Notes: generated by a model from the sequence alone, not told the origin. A stretch of DNA of 6,908 bases from CAZNRY01 sp964575675 (GCA_964575675.1 CAZNRY010000190.1:1-6908), one strand, 5' to 3'. Positions 1-6,462 are shown, counted from the first letter of the stretch. Numbers and translations: made by a program.

Positions 1-2417
1 TGGAGTTCGCTCTGGCTGGGCAGGCGCCTGAGGCACGAGCAGACATCATCGCCCACAGCATGGGCGGGCTCGTGTCACGCTGCTACATCCAAGAATTGGC
101 GCTGAGCCCTGGTGGAACCTCTGTCGCGTACGCATCGAACGTAGCGCACCTGGTGACTCTCGGAACGCCGCACCTTGGTGCTCCCGTGGAGTTGGCGCGA
201 CAGCTTGCACTGGGAGGATTGGGGTGTCTCAGCAGACCGGGAGAAGCTCATTCCGAGATTGACGCCTCATGTCCGTGGTCAGCTGCGGAGGTGTGGTCTC
301 GATACTTTGGGACAAATCTCTTTCTTGAGAGTCTGAACGATCTTGAAACGAAGCCGCTGGATCCGGTGTGCCGATATCTTTTCGTCGCAGGAGGATTACC
401 TGCAGGACGTTTCCCGACCGCATTTGCGTTCACACAGTCACTCTTGCAGGCGATGTGCGGCCCAAACGACGGTGTCGTGCCCGAGGCGTCCGCCATTGCG
501 AACGGTGTCGATGGCTTTCCCAATTTCTCCTGCACACGATACGAACAGGACCACTCCCGCCTCAGGCGGTTTGACCCTGGAGAGCCGAAGGCATCGGAGC
601 TCCTGGCGTTTCTTCGGACTGGCGTCTCCCCGAGCTGCGGCTATCTTCGTCTCCGTCAGATTACGGGAACCGTGCAGCGCGCCGCCCACGGAGTTGGGGA
701 GGGAATCCGCCGGGCACCGGGCGCGATCGTCAAATTCTGGTTCGATCCAACAGGCCAGGATCTCAACGCGCCGCTGACCATTGCGTATGGAAGAACGCAA
801 CAAGACTCTTCCCTGGTCTGGGTCGCCGTCACGGATCGGAATGGGGAGTTCACGGTGCCCTTCTTGCCGACCGCTACATACCAAATGGAAGTCTTGGCAT
901 CGGACGCCATGCCCCAGATCATTCCCGTGAGAGTGGATTCGACAGCGGCGGGATGGTTCTGGGACATCGTGCTAGAGGAAGGGCCGCCGACGGATGGCCC
1001 TGCAGAGCCTTGGATCGCCATCAACGCGGGTGATGGCGTGACCATCGATAGCACCGTCGTGGTCTCCCTCGGCGTCGAGCGTGCCACCGAGATGATGATT
1101 TCCGAGGAGCCAGATCTTGCCAATTCACCTTGGGCACCGTTGGCCCCTGAGGTCCCTTATGTGCTGCACGGGAGTCCCGGGACCCATTTCCTCTTCGCGA
1201 AGTTTCGCGACGACGCAGGCAGAGAGACTGCCGTCGTCTCCGATGCCATCCAGATCGCCCGAGCAGCCCGCGGCCGACTTCAGATCACAAGCGAGCCCGC
1301 TGGTGCCGATGTGTACATCGACGGCCAACTTATCCCAGCGATGACACCCCTGGAGATCCCGGTCATTGATACGGGCCCGCACATGGTCACGGTCACGGCC
1401 CTCGGCTTCCGACCCGAGCCCGCCGAACAAACAATCGAGGTCCGAGAGAACGAGGTCGCCGTCGCGACGTTCGCCCTCAGCCCCCGCCAGGCACCAACTT
1501 CGTTCGGGTTGGTTGGACCGGAGTCCGGTGAGAGCGTTGCATCCGCACAACCAACGCTGTATTGGGGAGTATCAACGGATCCCGAATATGGGTCGGCCAT
1601 CATGTATTCCGCGCAAGTCTCCCGCGACAGCTTGTTCTCGCAGATAGAGGTGGAAGTCGGTGGCCTGTCGACGACTGACTTCACACCGAGTCTGAGTCTT
1701 CGAGACAGCACAGCCTACGCCTGGCGTGTCCGAGCGCGATCCGTTTACGGGCTCGAGCGGGACTGCAACGAACCGTTCTGGTGGATCCGAATCGACACCA
1801 CGCCGCCGACCGTTGTGGTGATCGCGCCCGCGCCGGGAGATGTGTGGGTCGGCGGCCAACCAGCTACCGTGCGATGGCGGGCCGAGGATTGGGCCGGAGT
1901 CGATTCGGTAGAGATTACTCTTTCCTTGGACGGAGGCGGCCAGTTCATTCCGATCGGCAACCCCGAGCCGGTGGATACCGTTTGGACGTGGACCCTTCCT
2001 GAGTCCCTCGGCACTTCCTCAGAGTGCCTGATTCGCATTTCCGCTCGGGACCGTGCCGGGAATTGGGGCTCGGGAATGACAGCGGGATTCTTCTACATTC
2101 TCCAACCTGCTTCCGTACCGCCGTTTCCGGTCCCGTCCACCAGCACCCACCTGACGCTCGAACCAGTCTCACCGAAGCCGTCGGCCCAGCGAGCTTCCTT
2201 TGCGATCCTGGTCAGCGACCAACGCACCGTCGATGTTGCCATCATCGACGTCGTCGGACGCGAAGTCTCGCGCCGCCGACTGCTCTTGCATCCTGGCAGG
2301 CAGTCATTTGGACTTACAGAATTCCTTCCCGCCCGTACCCTACCGAGCGGCCTCTACTATGTCCGTATGACATCGGGCCCCCTCGTGCGACGGCAACCAT
2401 TCGTGATCCTGCGGTAG
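1..2417 (+). CDS. Secreted lipase-like alpha/beta hydrolase with PEGA, Ig/FN3-like and C-terminal sorting domains (5' end missing)
   Basis: The frame is open from position 3, so the ATG at 60 is internal. The codons just before it read DIIAHSMGGL, a lipase nucleophile elbow (AHSMGG) with the catalytic Ser at 57-59. Counting residues from the ATG at 60, VTLGTPHLGAP (about 32-42) is a typical lipase/PGAP1-like motif, and D137 (in GPNDGVVP) and H165 (in DHSRL) fit the rest of the triad. Next come a carboxypeptidase-regulatory-like beta sandwich (about 198-306), an Ig-like segment (312-400), a PEGA domain (404-474, SEPAGADVYIDG), an FN3-like domain (482-578) and another Ig-like domain (581-680). 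The last 85 residues match FlgD-Ig/type-A secretion tails (VVGREV, LPSGLYYVRM, final VILR). The protein is probably exported and acts on an ester or lipid outside the cell; the substrate is unknown. The signal peptide and oxyanion region lie outside the window. The gene is convergent with the membrane-protein gene, 21 nt away. Confidence 0.88.
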   Translation, partial: EFALAGQAPEARADIIAHSMGGLVSRCYIQELALSPGGTSVAYASNVAHLVTLGTPHLGAPVELARQLALGGLGCLSRPGEAHSEIDASCPWSAAEVWSRYFGTNLFLESLNDLETKPLDPVCRYLFVAGGLPAGRFPTAFAFTQSLLQAMCGPNDGVVPEASAIANGVDGFPNFSCTRYEQDHSRLRRFDPGEPKASELLAFLRTGVSPSCGYLRLRQITGTVQRAAHGVGEGIRRAPGAIVKFWFDPTGQDLNAPLTIAYGRTQQDSSLVWVAVTDRNGEFTVPFLPTATYQMEVLASDAMPQIIPVRVDSTAAGWFWDIVLEEGPPTDGPAEPWIAINAGDGVTIDSTVVVSLGVERATEMMISEEPDLANSPWAPLAPEVPYVLHGSPGTHFLFAKFRDDAGRETAVVSDAIQIARAARGRLQITSEPAGADVYIDGQLIPAMTPLEIPVIDTGPHMVTVTALGFRPEPAEQTIEVRENEVAVATFALSPRQAPTSFGLVGPESGESVASAQPTLYWGVSTDPEYGSAIMYSAQVSRDSLFSQIEVEVGGLSTTDFTPSLSLRDSTAYAWRVRARSVYGLERDCNEPFWWIRIDTTPPTVVVIAPAPGDVWVGGQPATVRWRAEDWAGVDSVEITLSLDGGGQFIPIGNPEPVDTVWTWTLPESLGTSSECLIRISARDRAGNWGSGMTAGFFYILQPASVPPFPVPSTSTHLTLEPVSPKPSAQRASFAILVSDQRTVDVAIIDVVGREVSRRRLLLHPGRQSFGLTEFLPARTLPSGLYYVRMTSGPLVRRQPFVILR

Positions 2418-2438
2418 GTTTGGCAGGATCGGGTACGG

Positions 2439-2837
2439 TCAATTTGGAGTCTGCTGCCCGGAGCTAGGCATAGCGCTTTTGCTCCAGCAATAGAGTATGG
2501 TGGCAGCTCCCTGAATAAGAACAAGCAAGAGGTAGGGCGTGGTAAATACCAGACCTTCTTCAATTCCGGTGAACACCCAAGGACCCACAAGAACAACCCA
2601 CACTGCCGAGAGTGCTGTCATGATCGTTGCACTCCGACGACTGATCGGTCTGCTTCGGTGAACGGAAAGCAGTACAAGAATAAGAATTGGAAACGCAAAC
2701 ATCGCCGTGATCGCAAGACTCACTTGAGTTGGGATACCCTTTGGCGACGCCAGCGCAATCGAATAACCGGAACCAAAGCTGAGAAGTATGAAGAGAATGG
2801 ATGTGATTCTCAATGTGACTCTGAGTACTTGGATCAT
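2439..2837 (-). CDS. Small four-helix integral membrane protein, uncharacterised
   Basis: This 132-residue protein has four clear hydrophobic segments at about residues 11-30, 39-59, 69-90 and 96-117. They are separated by short charged turns (HRSRPISRR near 60-68, GIEEG near 91-95) and followed by a polar tail ending GQQTPN. I do not recognise the family. The loop charges suggest that the arginine-rich loop between helices 2 and 3 is cytoplasmic. The ATG at 2835-2837 is the only ATG before helix 1. No convincing Shine-Dalgarno precedes it (the upstream bases are AACAACAGTCAGC). The gene begins 28 nt after the stop of the broken gene on the same strand, so the two may once have been co-transcribed. 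Base composition is closer to 50% G+C than that of the genes on either side. Coding is supported by the coherent membrane topology in this frame only. Confidence 0.7.
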   Translation of the reverse strand: MIQVLRVTLRITSILFILLSFGSGYSIALASPKGIPTQVSLAITAMFAFPILILVLLSVHRSRPISRRSATIMTALSAVWVVLVGPWVFTGIEEGLVFTTPYLLLVLIQGAATILYCWSKSAMPSSGQQTPN

Positions 2838-2865
2838 GCTGACTGTTGTTTTGGTTCAAGCGGTA

Positions 2866-3180
2866 TCAGGTCCTCGCGTGCTCGATAAGCTCCTCCGCGA
2901 GATCCCCAATCACCGACTGACCCGCGACCTCGAACCACTCAAGGAAAGTCGTGAGATCACGGACCTGCGGCCAGTCGGCCTCGTTGGTCCACCAGGCCGC
3001 GAGTTCTTCCTCGAAGATCTCTTCGAAGTAGTCCTCGATCGACGTCTCGGCTTCGCCCTCCCTTGGCGGTTCGGGAACGCGGCAGACGGAGGCGCGGCCA
3101 ACGAGCCTCTCCGCTCAGCGGAGGTACCGCTCCTTCGGCCGGACGATGAAGGCCGAACGGTTGATGGTTCGTATGGTCAT
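2866..3180 (-). pseudogene. Small acidic conserved-type protein interrupted by one in-frame TGA
   Basis: Read on the minus strand from the ATG at 3178-3180, the frame gives MTIRTINRSAFIVRPKERYLR, then TGA at 3115-3117, then 82 more residues to a TGA at 2866-2868. The second part is strongly protein-like: acidic and aromatic, with SIEDYFEEIFEEELAAWW, then TNEADWPQVRDLTTFLEWFE, ending LIEHART. From memory, this layout (N-terminal TINRS..V+PK..F..W, then an acidic stretch, then FLEWFEV) resembles an uncharacterised bacterial family of about 100-130 residues, in which the stop position is normally Trp. A TGG-to-TGA change would explain it. There is no ATG, GTG or TTG in frame soon after the stop, so the distal part probably is not translated alone. 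Other genes here use TGA as stop and TGG for Trp, which argues against a recoded genetic code. A possible extended -10 (TGCTACTCT, minus strand of 3215-3223) lies 35 nt upstream. A sequencing error cannot be excluded. Confidence 0.65.
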
Positions 3181-3321
3181 GGTTTCGGATCGGAGGGCGA
3201 AGGGCGATGAGGTCAGAGTAGCACGATTCCGTGATCACTTCCTTCCCGTCGTCCACAGGGACGTGCGGCACCCCTGACGTCATCCCCCATACGCGGGTTG
3301 CTCGCGCCTCCGTACCGTGCA

Positions 3322-3344
3322 GGGTGGAGACTCGCTCTCCATCC
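3322..3344 (+). other. Leader hairpin upstream of the recombination cassette
   Basis: GGGUGGAGA (really 3322-3330, starting GGGTGG) pairs with UCUCCAUCC (3336-3344) around the 5-nt loop CTCGC, giving a 9-bp stem with one G-U pair. It ends about 55 nt before the ATG of the annealing-protein gene, in the 5' leader if transcription starts upstream of it. No U-tract follows, so it is not a terminator. It could be an RNA-stability or operator element, or chance in GC-rich DNA. Confidence 0.3.
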
Positions 3345-3388
3345 CACCTGTTCCTTCCCAACGAGAAGGCACTCCACCGCACGGAAAC

Positions 3389-3393
3389 GGAGG
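3389..3393 (+). promoter_or_regulatory. Shine-Dalgarno that sets the start of the annealing-protein gene
   Basis: GGAGG lies 6 nt before the ATG at 3400. This supports 3400 rather than the in-frame TTG at 3298, whose 34 extra residues are basic and low in hydrophobics and do not look like the rest of the protein. Confidence 0.75.
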
Positions 3394-3399
3394 TTTCAG

Positions 3400-4074
3400 A
3401 TGAACCAGATCGAGCTTGTCCGCACAATCGAGATCAAGGATCGAACCGGCCGCGTTGTTGGAACGAAGGAAGTCGTGACGTACCCGGGCCTCCTTTCGAA
3501 AGCCCACGACGAGGGCCTGCAGCGCATCGCGACGCGACTGGTCCAAGTTCCCTCGGACGAAAACGGCCGCACTGCGATCGCGAAGGCGCTCGTCGAGACG
3601 AAGAAGGGCCGCTTCGAGGGGATCGGCGACGCTTCTCCTGAGAACGTCAACTCCTTCATCGTCCCGCACCTGATCCGCATGGCCGAGACCCGGGCGAAGG
3701 CCCGCGCCCTCCGGGATGCCGTCAACATCGGCATCGTCTCCTTCGAGGAGTTGGACGGCGAAGGGATCCTCCCGAACGGCTCGGACCTCGGATCGGGTGC
3801 AGTGAGCCAGCCCGCGCGCCCGGCACGGGGCGAGAACCGGCCTGCTCCGCAAACTCAGCAGTCCCGCGGAAACGGCAACGCCGCCATGACGGAAGCCCAG
3901 CGCCGCTACCTCTTCCGCATCCTCGCCGGCCAGGGCCTCGAGAACGAAGCCGCCCACGACTACCTGAAGGAGTACTTCGAAGTTTCGGCGCTCTCCCAGG
4001 TCACGAAGGCGGCGGCGACTACGGCGATCGATCACCTCTTGAAGGAGGCCCCCCATGGAGCCTCTCAGCGTTAG
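3400..4074 (+). CDS. Rad52/Sak-like single-strand DNA annealing protein (putative)
   Basis: This 224-residue protein has three parts. Residues 1-120 form a compact alpha/beta core containing TYPGLLSKAHDEGLQRI (27-43), the strongly patterned GIGDASPENVN (74-84) and a long basic helix IRMAETRAKARALRDAVNIG (92-111). Helices of this AET-AKARALRxAxNxG type, after a GDAS turn, are characteristic of Rad52/Sak-type annealing proteins from phages and plasmids. Residues 121-162 are a Pro/Gly/Gln/Asn-rich linker. Residues 163-216 form a helical domain (TEAQRRYLFRIL..QGL..EAAHDYLKEYF) like the C-terminal tails of several phage recombination proteins. The expected role is coating ssDNA and annealing complementary strands. 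Its 3' end overlaps the nuclease gene by 20 nt, as expected for a partner exonuclease. The assignment rests on motif pattern rather than an alignment; 'uncharacterised phage/plasmid protein' is the fallback. Confidence 0.68.
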   Translation: MNQIELVRTIEIKDRTGRVVGTKEVVTYPGLLSKAHDEGLQRIATRLVQVPSDENGRTAIAKALVETKKGRFEGIGDASPENVNSFIVPHLIRMAETRAKARALRDAVNIGIVSFEELDGEGILPNGSDLGSGAVSQPARPARGENRPAPQTQQSRGNGNAAMTEAQRRYLFRILAGQGLENEAAHDYLKEYFEVSALSQVTKAAATTAIDHLLKEAPHGASQR

Positions 4075-4816
4075 CCAGGTCCAGAGCTACCTCTTCTGCC
4101 CGCTCAAGTACCGCTTCCAGTACCTCGACAAGATCACCCCGCCCTGGCGGCCCGCCGCCCTCGCCTTCGGCTCATCGGTCCACTCGGCCATCGAGTGGTT
4201 TCACCGAGAGCGGAAGGCCGGACGGCTGCCCACGCCCGAGGCGGTCGCGAACATCTTCGCTGCCGACTGGTTCGCGCAGAACCTCGAGCCTATCGTCTTC
4301 CCCGCGCGAGAGTCGAAGGAGATCCTCGCTGAGAAGGGCAAGGAACTCGTCCGTCTCTACGCGGAAGAGGCGAGCACGTCCGCGCCGCTTCTGACCGAGG
4401 ATCGGTTCGAGATCGACCTCATCGACCCCGAAACCGGAGAGGTGCTGGACGTGCGGCTGCGCGGCGTCATCGATCTCGTCGAGGAAGACGGCACGCTGGT
4501 CGAGCTCAAGACTGCTGCCCGGGCCTTCGACACCGGAACGCTCGAGCGGCACCTACAGCTCTCGACCTACGCCCTCGTCCGCTTTCTCACGACAGGGACG
4601 ATCCCGCTTCTTCGCATCGACGCGCTCCTGAAGACCAAGGAGCCACGGCTCGACCGGCTGCCCACGACCCGCACGGTCGAGGATCTCGCCTGGACCGCGC
4701 GGCTCATCGAATCGGTAGCCCGGTCCATCCAAGCCGGCGCGTTCTTCCCGAATCCGTCGTACCGCTGCTCCGAGTGCGAGTTCTTCGCCCACTGCCAGCA
4801 GTGGCGGGGCGATTAG
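4055..4816 (+). CDS. Cas4/RecB-like PD-(D/E)XK nuclease with probable 4Fe-4S cluster
   Basis: This 253-residue protein carries the full signature of the AddB/RecB/Cas4 nuclease family (PDDEXK_1 type). S7-x7-C15P begins the domain (SQVQSYLFCPLKYRFQYL), H43 lies in FGSSVHSAIEWF, D140 in LRGVIDLVEEDG, E150-L-K152 in LVELKTAAR, and Q168/Y172 in QLSTYAL. C15 plus C238, C241 and C247 (CSECEFFAHC) are placed as the four ligands of the Fe-S cluster seen in this family. The catalytic residues look intact, so it is probably an active DNA exonuclease. A strong AAGGAGG (4042-4048) lies 6 nt before the ATG, inside the end of the upstream gene, which implies translational coupling. No cas1, cas2 or repeats are nearby, so this is a stand-alone Cas4-like enzyme and not a CRISPR adaptation gene. 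Pairing with an annealing protein suggests resection followed by annealing. Confidence 0.88.
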   Translation: MEPLSVSQVQSYLFCPLKYRFQYLDKITPPWRPAALAFGSSVHSAIEWFHRERKAGRLPTPEAVANIFAADWFAQNLEPIVFPARESKEILAEKGKELVRLYAEEASTSAPLLTEDRFEIDLIDPETGEVLDVRLRGVIDLVEEDGTLVELKTAARAFDTGTLERHLQLSTYALVRFLTTGTIPLLRIDALLKTKEPRLDRLPTTRTVEDLAWTARLIESVARSIQAGAFFPNPSYRCSECEFFAHCQQWRGD

Positions 4817-4851
4817 CTCGCTCCTTCGTTCCTTTCACCACCTGTCCTCTG

Positions 4852-4887
4852 GGCCTTCGGGAAATCCCCGAGGGCCTCTCTCTTTCT
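4852..4887 (+). terminator. Terminator-like hairpin between the nuclease and radC-like genes
   Basis: GGCCTTCGGG (4852-4861) pairs with CCCGAGGGCC (4867-4876) to give a 10-bp GC-rich stem with one G-U pair and the loop AAATC. The pyrimidine-rich tract TCTCTCTTTCT follows directly. It lies 35 nt after the nuclease stop and about 30 nt before the next start. The geometry fits a weak rho-independent terminator or attenuator reading in the plus direction. The tract is mixed C/T, so termination may be partial. Confidence 0.5.
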
Positions 4888-4901
4888 CCGCCCGGTGTTT
4901 T

Positions 4902-4906
4902 GGAGG
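4902..4906 (+). promoter_or_regulatory. Shine-Dalgarno that sets the start of the RadC-like gene
   Basis: GGAGG lies 11 nt before the ATG at 4918, slightly farther than ideal. The in-frame ATG at 4774 would overlap the end of the nuclease gene and would add residues translated through the hairpin, with no family similarity, so 4918 is preferred. Confidence 0.6.
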
Positions 4907-4917
4907 ATCCCGTCCTT

Positions 4918-5358
4918 ATGTATGTCGCTGAACTGAAGACCCGTCGGTACCGCGGCAAGACGCCGCCCGGGATCACGAAGCCTGAGCAGGCCGCTCGGCT
5001 CATCCGGAAGTCCATCGCGGATCCGCAGCGGGAGCACTTCTTCGCGATCCTGCTCACCACCCGCCACGCCGTGCTCGGAATCGAGACGGTCTCAGTGGGA
5101 AGCCTCAACGCATCGATCGTCCACCCCCGGGAAGTGTTCCGTCCCGCGATCACGGCGGCCGCGGCCGCAATCATCCTCGGCCACAACCATCCGTCAGGGG
5201 ACGTCAGTCCTTCGGAGGACGACATGGAGATCACGAACCGCCTGGCCGATGCCGGGAGGCTCCTCGGCATCGAGGTCCTTGATCACGTCATCGTCGCCGG
5301 GGACGCCGCGTACCTGTCCTTCCGCGAGAAGGGCCTGCTCATGTCCTGTCCCACCTGA
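4918..5358 (+). CDS. RadC-family JAB/MPN-domain protein, short stand-alone form
   Basis: This 146-residue protein consists of the RadC-type JAB domain alone. It has E39 (in QREHF), the strand IETVSVGSLNASIVHPREVF (55-74), and the metal motif HNHPSGDVSPSEDD with H89, H91, S93 and D102, followed by GRLLGIEVLDHVIV (113-126). These match the JAMM zinc ligands and general-base Glu of the family. It lacks the N-terminal helix-hairpin-helix region of chromosomal RadC (about 220 residues), like the short YeeS-type versions carried on prophages, plasmids and genomic islands. Biochemical function is unproven for the family; a direct DNA-repair role is doubtful, and hydrolysis of a peptide or isopeptide-like bond is only inferred from the fold. 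It sits 101 nt after the nuclease gene, beyond a terminator-like hairpin, and 18 nt before the DUF932 gene. The stop is TGA. Confidence 0.9.
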   Translation: MYVAELKTRRYRGKTPPGITKPEQAARLIRKSIADPQREHFFAILLTTRHAVLGIETVSVGSLNASIVHPREVFRPAITAAAAAIILGHNHPSGDVSPSEDDMEITNRLADAGRLLGIEVLDHVIVAGDAAYLSFREKGLLMSCPT

Positions 5359-5376
5359 AAGGGAGGTACCAGCATC

Positions 5377-6105
5377 ATGTCCGGTCAGCTTGTCCTTCAC
5401 CGGGGCGGTTGGGAGGCGACAAAAGCCGACCTCGCTGCCGTCCCCGTTCCCGAGGAGACCGACTCCTACGTCCCGGTGCCCTACGGCCGGTTCGTCGAAG
5501 AAGTGGAACTCCACGTTCCGCGCTTCAGTCTCACGATCACCGATGCCCGCTACGCGCTCGCGCGGGACGGGATGCAAATGTTCGGGGTGCTCACCTGCGC
5601 TAACGGGAGAGAGCACGCCGACTACGCCCTTGCGCTGGGATTGCGCTCGAGCTACGACCGGTCCCTGTCCGTCGGGATCGTCGCGGGCTCCCGGGTCTTC
5701 TGCTGCGACAATCTTTCATTCTCCGGAGAGGCCGGCGCGAATCGGAAGCACACGGTAAACGTCTTCCGGGACCTCCCGGACCTCATTTATCGGATGCTCT
5801 CGAGGGTCTCGTCCCTGCAGAGCCGGATCCACGCCGAGATCGCGGCGATGAAGGCCCGGGAGCTCTCGCCGGAGATTGCCGACCACCTCATGGTGGAGTC
5901 GATTCGGCGAGGCGTCATCCCGGCATCGCACCTTCCGCTCGTCATGGAGGCGTGGAACCGGCCTCGCCACGAGGAATTCAAGCCGGACACCGCCTGGTCG
6001 CTCTTCAACGCCTTCACCGAAGTTCAGAAGTCCCGAAGCCCGCGGATTCAGATGGATTCCGGACTCCGGCTCGCCAGTACCTTTCGGAGCGCGCTCGCGC
6101 TCTGA
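5377..6105 (+). CDS. DUF932-type phage/plasmid-like protein
   Basis: This 242-residue protein has no signal peptide or membrane segment. Residues 88-117 (GLRSSYDRSLSVGIVAGSRV, then FCCDNLSFSGE) form the most recognisable part of DUF932 proteins, which typically read G.R.S.D.S....G..V..CDN. The next 40 residues (ANRKHTVNVFRDLPDLIYRM) and the C-terminal HEEFKPDTAWSLFNAFTE (198-215) also fit short members of the family. The function is unknown. The family is found on plasmids, phages and integrative elements, often near anti-restriction, RadC or recombination genes. The start is supported by AAAGGGAGG at 5358-5366, 10 nt before the ATG. The 18-nt gap from the radC-like gene implies one transcript. 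The protein is shorter than the roughly 300-400-residue TIGR03299-type members, but looks complete at both ends. Confidence 0.78.
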   Translation: MSGQLVLHRGGWEATKADLAAVPVPEETDSYVPVPYGRFVEEVELHVPRFSLTITDARYALARDGMQMFGVLTCANGREHADYALALGLRSSYDRSLSVGIVAGSRVFCCDNLSFSGEAGANRKHTVNVFRDLPDLIYRMLSRVSSLQSRIHAEIAAMKARELSPEIADHLMVESIRRGVIPASHLPLVMEAWNRPRHEEFKPDTAWSLFNAFTEVQKSRSPRIQMDSGLRLASTFRSALAL

Positions 6106-6165
6106 CAGTCCCGAGGTCGGACTCATCCGGCCTCTTTCTCTTGCGCAGCGGGTGCGTCGTGGCGG

Positions 6166-6194
6166 TTGACCAAGCTCGGGAACGCTCCTACCCT
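6166..6194 (+). promoter_or_regulatory. Candidate sigma70-type promoter for the sugar-transferase gene
   Basis: TTGACC (6166-6171) and TACCCT (6189-6194) are separated by 17 nt. The -35 is near consensus and the -10 keeps only three of six bases. It would give a leader of about 270 nt before the gene at 6473. The promoter consensus of this lineage is unknown, so this is only a pattern match. Confidence 0.28.
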
Positions 6195-6330
6195 GAACAC
6201 GTCGTTGTCTATCGGTGTTAGCTCCGTGCGATCCACACAGGCCATTCCGGAGCTTCTGGGGAACGAACCTGCGCGCCCCCGGCCTACCTGTAACAGCCGG
6301 AGTCCTGACCTCACAAGGAGCCCAGCGGAG

Positions 6331-6462
6331 ATGGACCCCAAAAAGCAACAACGCGTGATCGAGCCCCTCCGAGCTGCCGACAATCTCACCTCGGCATCGG
6401 CGCGGGTTCTGCTCCCGCCCCATTGGCGGAAACAAGAACTCGCTTTCAGCGATCTCCATTGA
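6331..6462 (+). CDS. Possible 43-codon leader ORF of unknown function
   Basis: An ATG follows AAGGAG (6315-6320) by 10 nt and opens a 43-residue frame beginning MDPKKQQRVIEPLRAADN and ending FSDLH. The TGA at 6460-6462 comes 10 nt before the ATG of the sugar-transferase gene, so coupling is possible. I recognise no family, and a 43-codon frame can easily arise by chance in GC-rich DNA. Its main support is the ribosome-binding site and its position. Confidence 0.22.
   Translation: MDPKKQQRVIEPLRAADNLTSASARVLLPPHWRKQELAFSDLH

Noticed and set aside
3115..3117. TGA recoded as tryptophan throughout the genome
   Set aside because: The membrane-protein, RadC-like and DUF932 genes all end in TGA at positions where their family or protein length ends, and TGG is used for Trp.
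2788..3210. Plus-strand 140-codon frame with a hydrophobic N-terminus
   Set aside because: It is antisense to both the start of the membrane protein and the broken acidic gene. The minus-strand frame has far better protein character (acidic/aromatic helices), and the hydrophobic start arises from antisense of the other gene.
3275..3282. Perfect palindrome TGACGTCA upstream of the cassette as an operator
   Set aside because: An 8-base palindrome is expected by chance at this scale, no second copy is seen nearby, and no regulator gene is present to pair it with.
3280..4056. Minus-strand 258-codon frame
   Set aside because: It lies antisense to the annealing-protein gene. Long antisense frames are expected in GC-rich coding DNA, and it shows no recognisable domain.
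4055..4816. Cas4-like gene as evidence of a CRISPR-Cas locus
   Set aside because: No cas1 or cas2 gene and no regularly spaced direct repeats occur anywhere in the window.
6087..6141. Terminator after the DUF932 gene
   Set aside because: GAGCGC/GCGCTC (6087-6102) lies inside the coding end with no T-tract after it, and AGTCC/GGACT (6107-6123) is only 5 bp with a distant, mixed C/T tract. Both are too weak to call.
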